Shown: positions 19,695 through 28,644 of the stretch, one piece after another | Layout of the letters: every line of letters starts with the position of its first letter | Position numbering within the stretch: the first letter of the stretch is position 1 | DNA from: Sphingobacteriales bacterium | GTDB lineage: Bacteria > Bacteroidota > Bacteroidia > Chitinophagales > Chitinophagaceae | Direction: 5' to 3' | DNA: 64,000 nt | Assembly: GCA_004144175.1 (NCBI GenBank) | Contig: SEFT01000001.1 | Coordinates: forward strand, 186,001 to 250,000 | Notes under the pieces: generated by a model | The model's input: the letters and a program-made list of their open reading frames with translations, nothing else | What the model was told of the DNA's origin: nothing | Databases searched by the model: none | Made by a program: the position numbers and the translations under genes

Positions 19695-20732
19695 TTATTC
19701 AATTACCCACGTTTCCTTTCCTTCCAGCAGGTGGTCGAGGTTGCCTTTGCCTTTCAGGGCCAGGGCTTCTTCCAGTTGCAGCTGCATCAGGTTTTCGTAG
19801 GTGCCACGCTCATTGGCATAGAACACACCGAACGGACGTGGGAAGTGACCTTCAACCGCCGGGTTGTCGAACATGCGTACCAGTATCTGTGCTTTGAAGA
19901 AATCTGTTTCGTCATGTATCCACAGGTCGTCTATGCTATGGCCTTCGCTCAGGTTTACCAATTGTGGCTTGTAGCCATCCAGCTTGATGCCCTTATCCTT
20001 ATTGGCGCCGAATACCAGCGGCTGCCCCTGCTCCAGGAACAGGCCTTCTTCCATTTTGGTACCCTTCTCGGTAAATACTTCAAAAGCAGCATCGTTAAAG
20101 ATGTTACAGTTCTGGTAGATCTCGAGCAGCGATGCGCCCTGGTGGCCATTGGCACGCAGCAGCATGGCTTGCAGGTGCTTCGGGTCACGGTCCATACTGC
20201 GAGCGATGAACGAGGCATCAGCACCCAGCGCCAGCGCCAGCGGGTTGAACGGATGGTCCAGGCTACCCATCGGGGTCGACTTGGTTACCTTGCTCAACTC
20301 CGAGGTAGGCGAGTACTGGCCCTTGGTAAGGCCATATATCTGGTTATTAAATAATAGGATATTTACATTGAAGTTACGGCGCAGCAGGTGGATGGTATGG
20401 TTACCTCCGATGCTCAGGCTATCGCCATCACCCGTTACGATCCATACGCTCAGCTCCGGCCTTGTAGCCTTCAGCCCCGATGCAATAGCCGTAGCACGGC
20501 CATGTATCGAGTGCATCCCGAACGTATTCATATAATACGGAAAGCGGGAGCTGCAGCCGATGCCTGATATAATAACGATATCTTCACGCGGGATGCCCGT
20601 TTGAGGCAGTATGGTCTGTACTTGTTTTAATATAGAATAGTCGCCGCAACCGGGGCACCACCTTACTTCCTGATCAGTAGCAAAATCTTTGGCAGTCAGC
20701 GCCGGCTTTTGCGGCATAGCAACTTCACTCAT
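19695..20732 (-). CDS. korB: 2-oxoacid:ferredoxin oxidoreductase, beta subunit
   Basis: Thiamine-diphosphate subunit of 2-oxoglutarate (or another 2-oxoacid) ferredoxin oxidoreductase, which makes acyl-CoA, CO2 and reduced ferredoxin. The 345 residues show VRWCPGCGDYSILKQVQ at the N terminus, SGIGCSSRFPYYMNTFGMHSI, HGRATAIASGLK, and IVTGDGDSLSIGGNH plus LFNNQIYGLTKGQYSPTS, the thiamine-binding block. ATG 20732 is chosen because the TTG at 20756 lies inside the promoter box TACCTTTG. The alpha subunit, usually just upstream, is not in this window; the gene has its own promoter and terminator. Confidence 0.92.
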   Translation of the reverse strand: MSEVAMPQKPALTAKDFATDQEVRWCPGCGDYSILKQVQTILPQTGIPREDIVIISGIGCSSRFPYYMNTFGMHSIHGRATAIASGLKATRPELSVWIVTGDGDSLSIGGNHTIHLLRRNFNVNILLFNNQIYGLTKGQYSPTSELSKVTKSTPMGSLDHPFNPLALALGADASFIARSMDRDPKHLQAMLLRANGHQGASLLEIYQNCNIFNDAAFEVFTEKGTKMEEGLFLEQGQPLVFGANKDKGIKLDGYKPQLVNLSEGHSIDDLWIHDETDFFKAQILVRMFDNPAVEGHFPRPFGVFYANERGTYENLMQLQLEEALALKGKGNLDHLLEGKETWVIE

Positions 20733-20753
20733 AACACGTTGAAAAAAGTAGCG

Positions 20754-20761
20754 CAAAGGTA
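20754..20761 (-). promoter_or_regulatory. Putative -7 promoter box of korB
   Basis: TACCTTTG on the minus strand, 21 nt before the ATG. It shows that transcription starts after the alternative TTG start. Confidence 0.62.
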
Positions 20762-20831
20762 CGGTAATATAGGCAGGGTAAGAAACTTACACCTATTGAC
20801 ATAGATTATTAGCAAATGTTTGACCTTTATA

Positions 20832-21308
20832 ATGATGTTTAAAAATTTTGTAGCGGTGTTGTGCACTTTTCTGGCAACCAGCTGCCTCGCCCAAACAGGA
20901 AAAATTGTTGGAAGGGTAGTAGATGAAGAAGGAGAGCCAAGTAAAGGAGATAGCATTTATCTAATCAGTAAGAAACTCGTATGGGCTACATCTACGGACA
21001 ACGACGGTGAATACACAATCTCAAATATCCGCACCGGAATTTACCAAATCAGATTAGCTAAAAAAGGTTACCGTGACCACGTTATTGACAGCATCTCCGT
21101 CAAAAAGAACCGCATGACAGAGTTGAATATAAGAACTGCCGATAAGATGATAGGAAAAGAAACAAGCCCTATTGTCTACACTTACAGAGAGCCGATAATC
21201 TTATGCGCTTTCAAGGATTATCCGGATATATCGGTTCGCTCTCAAGACCCTATCCCAAACACCGAGAAAAAGAAAAAGCGCAAAAACAAGCGAGAAAAAC
21301 GACCCTAG
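20832..21308 (+). CDS. Secreted protein with carboxypeptidase-regulatory-like beta domain
   Basis: 158 residues. An N-terminal signal peptide ending at SCLAQ is followed by a CarboxypepD_reg-type beta sandwich: GKIVGRVVDEEGEPSKGDSI, then WATSTDNDGEYTISNIRTG and YQIRLAKKGYRDHVIDSI. The last 20 residues are almost all lysine, arginine and glutamate. Such domains bind or scaffold at the envelope in Bacteroidota; a specific role is not visible. Start choice is ATG 20832 or the adjacent ATG 20835. It lies 36 nt upstream of murI, which has its own promoter box. Confidence 0.72.
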   Translation: MMFKNFVAVLCTFLATSCLAQTGKIVGRVVDEEGEPSKGDSIYLISKKLVWATSTDNDGEYTISNIRTGIYQIRLAKKGYRDHVIDSISVKKNRMTELNIRTADKMIGKETSPIVYTYREPIILCAFKDYPDISVRSQDPIPNTEKKKKRKNKREKRP

Positions 21309-21330
21309 CTGCTGGCATGTTTATGCACTT

Positions 21331-21338
21331 TATATTTG
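21331..21338 (+). promoter_or_regulatory. -7 box 6 nt from the murI start
   Basis: TATATTTG fits TAnnTTTG exactly and is followed by CATATT and the ATG. Transcription would start at or within about 3 nt of the start codon. Confidence 0.55.
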
Positions 21339-21344
21339 CATATT

Positions 21345-22172
21345 ATGCAATCATCCCACCCAATAGGCATATTCGATTCCGGCTATGGCGGACTGACGGT
21401 ATTCAAATCCATTGCTGAACAACTGTCTAATTATGACTATATCTACATGGGTGACAATGCACGGGCGCCCTATGGCAACCGTTCGTTCGAGACCGTCCAT
21501 GAATACACACTGGAATGTGTTGAATGGTTTTTCAAACAGGGCTGTCCATTAGTAATTCTTGCATGTAATACCGCATCCGCCAAAGCCCTCCGCACCATAC
21601 AGCAGCAAAATCTGCCATACATGGAAGACCCGACCCGAAGGGTACTTGGGGTCATCAGGCCTACCGCAGAGGTGATTGGTAATTATACGAAGACTGGTTC
21701 AGTAGGAGTGCTGGGCACCAGGGGTACGGTTACCTCCGGCTCTTACCCGATCGAGATAAATCATTTTTACCCCAGTGTGAAAGTGCGCCAGCTGGCCTGC
21801 CCGATGTGGGTGCCGCTGATTGAAAATAATGAGTACCAAAATGAGGGCGCTGACTACTTCGTCAAAAAATACCTCGACCAGCTCCTCACCCAGGATGCAG
21901 ATATCGATACTATCCTTTTAGCCTGCACGCACTATCCTTTATTATTAGACAAAATTAGACAAATCCTTCCGACACATATTACAGCCGTCGCACAAGGCGA
22001 CATCGTAGCCAGCAGCCTGGCCGATTACCTGCAGCGCCATCCCGAGATGGAGCAAAGGTTAACCAAAAACAGCGTCCGCAATTTTTACACTACCGACGAC
22101 CCGGCGGGATTTGACGAGCAGGCCACCATCTTTTTTGGACAAGGTGTAAAATCAGCAGCTGTTGAGTTGTAG
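21345..22172 (+). CDS. murI: Glutamate racemase
   Basis: Makes D-glutamate for peptidoglycan. The 275 residues begin with IGIFDSGYGGLTVFKSI, have MGDNARAPYG, and carry the two catalytic cysteines in VILACNTASAKALR and ILLACTHYPLLLDKI. LGVLGTRGTVTSGSY binds the substrate carboxylate side. ATG at 21345 is taken; a TTG at 21336 lies inside the -7 box and is unlikely to be transcribed. Confidence 0.95.
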   Translation: MQSSHPIGIFDSGYGGLTVFKSIAEQLSNYDYIYMGDNARAPYGNRSFETVHEYTLECVEWFFKQGCPLVILACNTASAKALRTIQQQNLPYMEDPTRRVLGVIRPTAEVIGNYTKTGSVGVLGTRGTVTSGSYPIEINHFYPSVKVRQLACPMWVPLIENNEYQNEGADYFVKKYLDQLLTQDADIDTILLACTHYPLLLDKIRQILPTHITAVAQGDIVASSLADYLQRHPEMEQRLTKNSVRNFYTTDDPAGFDEQATIFFGQGVKSAAVEL

Positions 22173-22216
22173 GCAATGTGAATTGATTATCAATGTTTTA
22201 TTTCAGTATTTAGTAT

Positions 22217-22244
22217 CATTATTTTACATTGATGTAAAATAATG
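22217..22244. repeat. 28-bp palindrome
   Basis: CATTATTTTACAT, spacer TG, then the exact complement of the arm. No T run follows, so it looks less like a terminator and more like a protein-binding site, though it could help end murI transcripts. Confidence 0.7.
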
Positions 22245-22315
22245 CTGCGCGCGATTTTTCTTGGCAAACGTAATGTTCTAGCAACCGTCTTATATAAAAA
22301 GACTCCCCACCCGCT

Positions 22316-22927
22316 ATGCGATTATATAAGTCAGCTCTACTTTCTATTTATACTCTCATCGGCCTAAGTGCATCCTATGGACAAGAGAAGTCTGAAGAAC
22401 CAAGGCCGCGAAACAATACCATAAAGCTGGCTACAACTTCCGTGCATATTCCGCATAGACGAAAGGCTTTCGTCCGCTGAGCCAGATAGGTATATACTAC
22501 GAGCGGAATATCGTACAGCCTGGTCAGCGGGAATCGGCTATTCACGCTGGCGGGAAGTACCAAATGGACTTGGATATGAGCTGAAGGTAGGTGGGCTTGC
22601 GTATAGGCAGGCATACGAAACGGCGGACATCTATTGTATGTACGATCGCAATTTAGGAAAGGCATATACGGTAAGTGCGGCTTGGGTGCTGCATATACAC
22701 GTGGACTGAATGTGTACTTTTCCCGTATCGAGCAAACACCTTATGGGGAGGATTGGATGATACATTCGAAAGACGAAACCTTCTGGAGCCTGGTACCGCA
22801 ATTGTCGTATAACTACAAACTTCTACATAATAGACTGCAAGTTGGGCCTGATCTTAAACTTCGCTATTACCTTAACGGTCTCCGTCCGCAGTACGATTTT
22901 GGAGCACATATCGGTTTTATGTTTTAG
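22316..22927 (+). pseudogene. Frameshifted outer-membrane beta-barrel protein
   Basis: ATG at 22316 opens a signal peptide (MRLYKSALLSIYTLIGL, cut near SYGQ) that runs into a stop at 22478. Meaningful barrel-like sequence continues in other frames: LSQIGIYYERN from 22477, then YRTAWSAGIGYSRW from 22509, then GLGAAYTRGLNVYFSR back in the first frame up to the stop at 22925 (end QYDFGAHIGFMF, aromatic as in a barrel's last strand). At least three frame changes in 600 nt mean decay or several base errors. The intact ancestor was probably a small porin-like barrel of roughly 200 residues. Confidence 0.6.
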
Positions 22928-23300
22928 TCGTTTTGTATAATGTTTTGCTTCTGGTAAGGCTTTAATGAGCAAGGCACACCAAACCCATCCATCGGTATTA
23001 TTTTACACTACATGATATCGGCAGCTTGTAGTGTCGCGCTCATCCTCGTGGCAGTCTGGGTATTTGGTGCGCCATAGCCACCTAAGGGCAACTCATTTTT
23101 TCGATAGAATTTTGCAGCAATACATATTTATTTAAATATTTTCCGCTTATTATTTGTCTGTGTCTGGGGCTATTATACATCCTCGATACTCGCCCGATAA
23201 TTCGTAATCGATTTGGCACAGTAAGCAGGCATCATATTGTTGTTTAAAAAACGGGAGTATTCCTCAAATTATTAATCAACAAAAAAAGACATTAGCAAAC
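22928..23300. other. Gene-free stretch
   Basis: Between the decayed barrel gene and the glycine-zipper protein I find no gene, hairpin or clear promoter box. Only very short open frames are present, and none has support. Confidence 0.6.
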
Positions 23301-23831
23301 ATGGAGACTACAAATTCTTCAGACCGCCGCCTGCTGACAGGCCAATTTAGCGACAGAGAAAGTGCAGAACGTGCATACGGATCACTGAGCAGCCGCGGTT
23401 ACACACACGATGATGTACACCTCATGATGTCTGAAGATGCGAAAAAAAGACATTTCGCAGACCATAAAGACACAGAGCTAGGCAACAAAGCGCTGGAAGG
23501 TGCAGGTACCGGATCTGCTATTGGTGGTACAGTAGGCGCTATCGTAGGTGCAGTAGCAGCGATAGGTACTGCAATTGCTATCCCCGGCCTGGGCCTGGTA
23601 ATAGCTGGACCACTGGCTGCAGGACTGGCAGGTGCCGGTGCTGGCGGACTAACAGGCGGTATCGTAGGCGCACTTATAGGCGCAGGTATCCCCGAAGAGC
23701 GCGCTAAAGTTTACGAGCAAGGTATTAAAGACGGTCATATTGTAATGGGCGTACGCACCCGCAACGACGAAGACGCTGAATACCTGGAAAACGAATGGCG
23801 TAACTACAACGGTAAAGAAATTTACAGATAG
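23301..23831 (+). CDS. Glycine-zipper stress-type protein
   Basis: 176 residues in three parts: an N-terminal alpha/beta segment (TGQFSDRESAERAYGSLSSR, then GYTHDDVHLMMSEDAKK) like that of general-stress proteins YflT/heat-induced types, a glycine-alanine-rich hydrophobic middle (about 70-125, with GSAIGGTVGAIVGAVAAIG), and a C-terminal segment IPEERAKVYEQGIKDGHIVM. Proteins of this build occur with desiccation or temperature stress in Bacteroidota. The middle may insert into or associate with membrane. Function is inference from family likeness. Single gene with its own terminator. Confidence 0.7.
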   Translation: METTNSSDRRLLTGQFSDRESAERAYGSLSSRGYTHDDVHLMMSEDAKKRHFADHKDTELGNKALEGAGTGSAIGGTVGAIVGAVAAIGTAIAIPGLGLVIAGPLAAGLAGAGAGGLTGGIVGALIGAGIPEERAKVYEQGIKDGHIVMGVRTRNDEDAEYLENEWRNYNGKEIYR

Positions 23832-23848
23832 TAATTATAGTAGCATTA

Positions 23849-23888
23849 TAAAAAAGGCTCCATTCAGTATCTGAATGGAGCCTTTTTT
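23849..23888. terminator. Bidirectional intrinsic terminator
   Basis: AAAAAAGGCTCCATTCAG and its perfect complement around a short loop, between convergent genes. Confidence 0.92.
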
Positions 23889-23908
23889 ATTAAAAATATT
23901 TCTACTGA

Positions 23909-25564
23909 CTATCCTTCCGCTACGCTTTTCTCAAACACCTGATGCCCAAGGCTATTGCGTTTTTCCTGCGCTTCTTTTGCCGCTTTTACAAAAGCTACAA
24001 ACAGCGGATGCGGGTTTTCTACCGTGCTCTTATACTCAGGGTGGTACTGTACTGCCACAAAAAATGGATGATCTTTCACCTCCATTACTTCTACCAGCCC
24101 GGTCTTTGGGTTTTTACCGGCAGGCAACATTCCTGCTTTTTCAAACGCCTCGAGGTACTCGTTGTTGAACTCGTAACGGTGGCGGTGACGCTCTGTTATA
24201 TGCGTAGAGCTATATATAGATGCAGTCCTTGATCCCTGTACCAGTTCGCAGTCGTATGAGCCCAGGCGCATGGTTCCACCCTTCTGGGTTATCTGCTTTT
24301 GCTCTTCCATCATGGCAATAACGCCGTCGGTAGTGTCGGGGTTCATCTCGGTAGAGTGGGCATTTTTGATACCCAGCACGTTGCGGGCAAACTCTACGCA
24401 GGCCATTTGCATACCCAGGCATATACCAAAGAACGGGATATGATTCTCGCGGGCGTAGCGTATCGCATCTATTTTACCCTCTATACCGCGGCTGCCAAAT
24501 CCAGGGGCTACCAGTATGGCGTCCAGGTTTTGCAGTTTCTCTATGGCATTTTCGGGTGTCAGGTATTCCGAGTGTATATTTCTTACCTCTACTTTACATT
24601 CATTCAATGCACCTGCATGTATGAAAGCTTCCAGTATCGACTTATAAGCATCCTGCAGCTCTACATATTTACCGATAAGGCCTACCGTCACTTTCGACTT
24701 CGGATAGCGCAGCTTATTCAGGAATTCTTTCCACTTGTTCAGCTCCGGCTCTTCGTTTAGCGGCAGTTGTAGTTTTTGCAGGCAGGTCACATCCAGCTTT
24801 TCGCGCATCATTTCCAGCGGCACGCTGTAGATCGTATCGGCATCCAGGGCTTCAATTACCGCATCTTGCGTCACATTACAGAACAGCGCAATCTTTCTCT
24901 TCAGGTCTTTATACAGCGGCTCTTCGGTACGGCATACGAGTATATCCGGGTTCAGGCCGTTCTCGCTCATCAGCTTTACCGAGTGCTGGGTAGGCTTGGT
25001 CTTCAGTTCTTTTGCCGCCTTCAGGTAAGGTATCAGCGTAAGGTGTACCACTATGCAATTTTCATTGCCCAGCTCCCACTTCAGCTGGCGTACTGCTTCT
25101 ACATATGGCAGCGACTCAATATCACCTACTGTACCACCCAGCTCCGTTATCACGATATCGTACTGGTTATTCTGTCCCAGCAGGGTCATACGGCGTTTTA
25201 TCTCGTCGGTAATGTGCGGGATCACCTGCACTGTCTTACCCAGGTAAGCACCTTCACGCTCCTTATTAATTACGTACTGATATACACGGCCCGTAGTTAC
25301 GTTATTGGCCTGCGATGTATGCGTATTCAGGAAACGCTCATAGTGGCCAAGGTCAAGATCGGTCTCTGCACCATCTTCTGTTACATAGCACTCACCATGC
25401 TCATAAGGGTTCAGCGTACCCGGGTCCACGTTAATGTACGGGTCGAACTTTTGGATGGTTGTGCGAAAGCCGCGGGCCTGTAGCAATTTGGCCAGTGAAG
25501 CAGCAATAATTCCTTTTCCTAACGATGAAGTAACCCCTCCGGTTACAAAAATATACTTAGTCAT
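23909..25564 (-). CDS. pyrG: CTP synthase
   Basis: Converts UTP to CTP with glutamine and ATP. 551 residues, family length. The amidoligase half starts with [20 protein letters not shown] and contains [30 protein letters not shown] and [15 protein letters not shown]; the class I glutaminase half has [19 protein letters not shown] with the nucleophilic cysteine, and YHPEYKS with histidine and glutamate. A TACCTTTG box lies 83 nt upstream. It is monocistronic, convergent with the glycine-zipper gene. Confidence 0.98.
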   Translation of the reverse strand: MTKYIFVTGGVTSSLGKGIIAASLAKLLQARGFRTTIQKFDPYINVDPGTLNPYEHGECYVTEDGAETDLDLGHYERFLNTHTSQANNVTTGRVYQYVINKEREGAYLGKTVQVIPHITDEIKRRMTLLGQNNQYDIVITELGGTVGDIESLPYVEAVRQLKWELGNENCIVVHLTLIPYLKAAKELKTKPTQHSVKLMSENGLNPDILVCRTEEPLYKDLKRKIALFCNVTQDAVIEALDADTIYSVPLEMMREKLDVTCLQKLQLPLNEEPELNKWKEFLNKLRYPKSKVTVGLIGKYVELQDAYKSILEAFIHAGALNECKVEVRNIHSEYLTPENAIEKLQNLDAILVAPGFGSRGIEGKIDAIRYARENHIPFFGICLGMQMACVEFARNVLGIKNAHSTEMNPDTTDGVIAMMEEQKQITQKGGTMRLGSYDCELVQGSRTASIYSSTHITERHRHRYEFNNEYLEAFEKAGMLPAGKNPKTGLVEVMEVKDHPFFVAVQYHPEYKSTVENPHPLFVAFVKAAKEAQEKRNSLGHQVFEKSVAEG

Positions 25565-25646
25565 AACGCTCCTGTTTATTCAAATGACCGGTAGCGCAGC
25601 AGATAAATATTACAATAAAATATTGGGGATTGCTGTAGCGGTCGTA

Positions 25647-25654
25647 CAAAGGTA
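25647..25654 (-). promoter_or_regulatory. Putative -7 promoter box of pyrG
   Basis: TACCTTTG on the minus strand gives an 82-nt untranslated leader. No CTP-sensing reiterative C run like that of Gram-positive pyrG is seen. Confidence 0.55.
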
Positions 25655-25840
25655 CTAAGATTTTGCACACAGCCTTAATACACCTATTGTTAAAGATAAT
25701 AATGTGGAAAAGTTGTGGGCGCCGGAAAGTAAATCAAAATTTAAAAGTCAAAGCTCAAAATGACATATTGATGTTGCTCCGCCCGTTACCTATTACTAGC
25801 AATTTTGCTTTCAATTCGAATTTTGACTTAAGAAAGGTTT

Positions 25841-26485
25841 CTATACTACGTGCGCCCCTATCCTGATTGCAAAGATCGCCAGACCTACCCTTGAGGTAAT
25901 ATTCAGCTTTTTAAAAAGTGCATCACGGTAGCCATCTATGGTACGAGGGCTCAAATGCATTAGTTCTGCTATCTCTTTGTATGTTTTCTCCATACAGCAA
26001 TATTTTAAAAATTCCAGCTCCCGGTCCGTTAGCGGCTCGGTGTCCTCTTCCTGGTAAACCATATTCAGTAGCCGCCCGGTCACAATATCAGAATAATAAA
26101 ATTCGTTGTATTTCAAATGGCGTATAGCATTTTGTAGCTCTGCCGGTTTTATATTCTTTAATACATACCCATTTGCGCCGCTTCTCAGCATTTTTATAAT
26201 ATTCTCTTCATGCTCGTACATCGACAATGCAAGTATCCTTAGCTCCGGCCACCGCCGCTTCAGTTCCCGGGCGGTAGTATAGCCATCCATAGTAGGCATA
26301 TTTACATCTATTAACACAATATCAGGCAGTGTCTCCAACTTGCCTATCCTATCCACAAGGGCCTTGCCGTCATTGGCATCTGCTACCACTACTACACCGG
26401 GGAAGTTACTGATAATGCGTATAAGTCCTTCCCTCAGTATGGTATGGTCGTCAGCTAAGGCAACGGTTATCTGTGGCTCGTTCAT
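25841..26485 (-). CDS. LuxR/NarL-family response regulator
   Basis: 214 residues, last gene of a four-gene coupled operon. The receiver domain holds VALADDHTILREG, the phospho-acceptor aspartate in IVLIDVNMPTMDGY and the lysine in YVLKNIKPAEL. The GerE helix-turn-helix follows: LTDRELEFLKYCC and MHLSPRTIDGYRDALFKKL. It overlaps the histidine kinase stop as ATGA, so the two are made together and surely form a pair. The target genes are unknown; it resembles the orphan regulator at 6453-7106. Confidence 0.93.
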   Translation of the reverse strand: MNEPQITVALADDHTILREGLIRIISNFPGVVVVADANDGKALVDRIGKLETLPDIVLIDVNMPTMDGYTTARELKRRWPELRILALSMYEHEENIIKMLRSGANGYVLKNIKPAELQNAIRHLKYNEFYYSDIVTGRLLNMVYQEEDTEPLTDRELEFLKYCCMEKTYKEIAELMHLSPRTIDGYRDALFKKLNITSRVGLAIFAIRIGAHVV

Positions 26486-27264
26486 GGTTTCACAGGTATT
26501 ATAAGCGTGGCTATTGTACCCTTTTCGGCAATAGAGTTAAAGGCTATGTGACCGCCCAATAGCCTTGCGCGCAAGTTCATGTTCGACAGTCCAAGTCCCT
26601 TACTGCTATAATTATTAGTATCGAACCCCTGCCCGTCATCTGCGATCTCTACTGTCAGGCTATCAGAAGCATACAGCAGCCTGATGTCGATTTTCCTGGC
26701 CCTGCCATGTTTCAGCGCGTTGGTAATGCCCTCCTGTACTATGCGAAATACAAGTAGTTCCTGCTCCGGGTTCAGCGGATGATTATCCCCTGTTACGATC
26801 AGTGCAGTACCTGTTTTGCGTGATGAGTTGATATAGGACAATTCTTTCTCCAACGCCCCTTTAAGCCCCACGCGTGTCACATGATCGCCATTCAGTGTAT
26901 GGCTGATGTTTCTCAAATCGTTCAGCGCTTTATTTATCAGTTCTGCTGTCTGCTCAAACACACTTTTCGATCTCAAGTCGCTGTTTTCTTCCAAAAGCTC
27001 GTGGAGGTTGAGGTTGCAGAGTGTTAGTATCTGGCCTACATTATCATGGATCTCTTCAGAAAAATAGCGGAATGATTGCTCCTGTACCTCCAGTTTTGTT
27101 TCCAGTAGTTGCGTATCGAAGCGGTGCTGTAGCTTCAGCTTTTCGGCAAAGAGGTGGTATTGTTTACGCTTGTGAACCACGATGGCTACAACAAATACTA
27201 TTGCAAATAGGATAAGCAAAAAAGTACCTGCAAAAAATATGATGGCGTAGCGGTCGGGATTCAT
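26482..27264 (-). CDS. Sensor histidine kinase, NarL-partner (HisKA_3) type
   Basis: 260 residues: one membrane helix (about 7-30), a coiled-coil linker, the dimerisation helix with the phosphorylated histidine in YFSEEIHDNVGQILTLC, then the GHKL ATPase with IVQEGITNALKHGRA (N box), IADDGQGFDT (G1) and KGLGLSNMNLRARLLGG (G2). It has no extracytoplasmic sensor domain of its own; almost the whole protein is cytoplasmic. The gene overlaps the membrane protein before it and the regulator after it by 4 nt each, so the upstream lipoprotein and multi-helix protein may supply the signal input. Confidence 0.92.
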   Translation of the reverse strand: MNPDRYAIIFFAGTFLLILFAIVFVVAIVVHKRKQYHLFAEKLKLQHRFDTQLLETKLEVQEQSFRYFSEEIHDNVGQILTLCNLNLHELLEENSDLRSKSVFEQTAELINKALNDLRNISHTLNGDHVTRVGLKGALEKELSYINSSRKTGTALIVTGDNHPLNPEQELLVFRIVQEGITNALKHGRARKIDIRLLYASDSLTVEIADDGQGFDTNNYSSKGLGLSNMNLRARLLGGHIAFNSIAEKGTIATLIIPVKP

Positions 27265-27896
27265 GTTTTCCTGGGCTTAGAGAAAGATAAGAAAACAACC
27301 CCAATGAAAAAATACAGCAGTATGTTAATGATGATCTGCCCGGCGCGGATGTATGGCACGTATGGGCTGCTCTGGTTGTAAAAGAACTCGTAATAACCCC
27401 AGAAAAAATAGCTGGATGCCCAATAGAAAAGTAGTATTACCCACAGCCGGAACACAGGGTCTCTGGTCAAGGTAATATTATCGCTTATCACAAACCGGTA
27501 CAGCACATACATCGCCATAGAGATAAAACAAAAGCTCTCCAGCAGCAGTATATTGGAATTCAGCGCTGTTAAAGGTTCGAACAGTACAATATTCAGCACT
27601 GCTATAGCAAACCATAGAAGGGTAGCAATAGCAGCAGTTGATATACGGTATTTGCCAATCGTATGCAGGAAGAACAGGGTAATAAGCGATGCTTCGACAA
27701 AGCTAAAACTGTGATAGATCCAATTGGCATTGATGCCCTGCAGCTTGAGGTATTTATGACAGGTTTCGGTAGGTGCGGTAAAAACAATAAGTAAGAATAT
27801 TGTTTTTACCGCAGTATTGAGTGAGGAATAGCTCCTGAATCCGGCCAGCAATGCCAGCCATATCATGGTAAGATATATATAGAAGAGTTGGGTCAT
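27261..27896 (-). CDS. Multi-helix membrane protein coupled to a two-component system
   Basis: 211 residues with about seven membrane helices and short loops; I do not recognise a named family. Residues in or near helices include APTETCHKYL, NWIYHSFSFVEA and WASSYFFWGYYEFFYN, rich in histidine and aromatic residues that could bind a ligand. Its ATGA overlaps with the lipoprotein upstream and the kinase downstream make a signalling job likely: it may be the membrane-embedded sensor for a kinase that lacks one. That role is inference from gene order. Confidence 0.7.
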   Translation of the reverse strand: MTQLFYIYLTMIWLALLAGFRSYSSLNTAVKTIFLLIVFTAPTETCHKYLKLQGINANWIYHSFSFVEASLITLFFLHTIGKYRISTAAIATLLWFAIAVLNIVLFEPLTALNSNILLLESFCFISMAMYVLYRFVISDNITLTRDPVFRLWVILLFYWASSYFFWGYYEFFYNQSSPYVPYIRAGQIIINILLYFFIGVVFLSFSKPRKT

Positions 27897-28462
27897 TTAG
27901 CTGCCTGAGATGTTGTTATATTAGGCATTGATAAACCATCGGACTTAGGGCAAACAGGGCAAGGGTCACAGTGCTCAAGAACACCTGCATACTTGCCTCC
28001 ATAAGGCAAAAATACATGTTTCCCATCTTCTCTTGATCCAGCAAGAACTAGGGTGAGAAATCTTTTTTGAGTACTTTTTCTTGCCAGAAATATCTGAATA
28101 TTATTCCCGCCGCTGTCGATTGTTTCCTTAACTAGTGATTGCAATTGATTTACATCTACCAGCCAAGATGTTAGCTCGCTATCTGGTCGAGTAGATGAAT
28201 ATATTGGTAAAGGTGATTTTGTATAACTGTCAATATATGCTTGCCCTGAGTCTCTGAGAATGATTGCAGATGTTTTATCAAAAATGGCTTGCTTTTTATC
28301 AAAAACGACTTTGTCATTAATCTCATTATATCTAGCATATTTTTCAAGGAATGCTTTATCAAAATTTGTACTGTCATCAGTCTTGCTGCCGTCGTTTTTG
28401 CAGCCGGTATTAAGTAAAAATGCTGTAGTTAAACTTAGAGATAGAAGTGTTTTGCTTACCAT
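27893..28462 (-). CDS. Lipoprotein of a two-component operon
   Basis: 189 residues starting with a lipoprotein signal peptide whose lipobox is LNTGC. The mature part has no motif I can name; it is rich in charged residues, and near the C terminus it has EHCDPCPVCPKSDG, three cysteines spaced 3 and 3 apart that may bind metal or form disulfides. It is the first gene of the operon and overlaps the multi-helix protein gene by 4 nt (ATGA). A periplasmic or surface ligand-sensing subunit is the simplest reading. Confidence 0.68.
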   Translation of the reverse strand: MVSKTLLSLSLTTAFLLNTGCKNDGSKTDDSTNFDKAFLEKYARYNEINDKVVFDKKQAIFDKTSAIILRDSGQAYIDSYTKSPLPIYSSTRPDSELTSWLVDVNQLQSLVKETIDSGGNNIQIFLARKSTQKRFLTLVLAGSREDGKHVFLPYGGKYAGVLEHCDPCPVCPKSDGLSMPNITTSQAAK

Positions 28463-28616
28463 GTCTGTGTGTGTTTAAGTGAAGAATGAGATATACTACA
28501 AAAGAAATGGATGCGCTAAACTATTCATATGTGAAAAACACCCTTTTTTTGATAAGGTGCAACATACAGGGCTAAACTTCCCGCTCTTCACTTTTAAGTT
28601 TTGGCTTAATTAAAGC

Positions 28617-28624
28617 TATTTTTG
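28617..28624 (+). promoter_or_regulatory. Putative -7 box of the E1 gene
   Basis: TATTTTTG fits TAnnTTTG and lies 20 nt before the ATG at 28645. Confidence 0.5.
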
Positions 28625-28644
28625 CCCTCAAATTCCTTGATTTT

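Noticed and set aside
22965-23080. Very short hydrophobic frames (16 and 21 codons)
   Set aside because: Too short and without any start context or conservation evidence.
24776-25483. 235-codon plus-strand frame
   Set aside because: Shadow of pyrG on the other strand.
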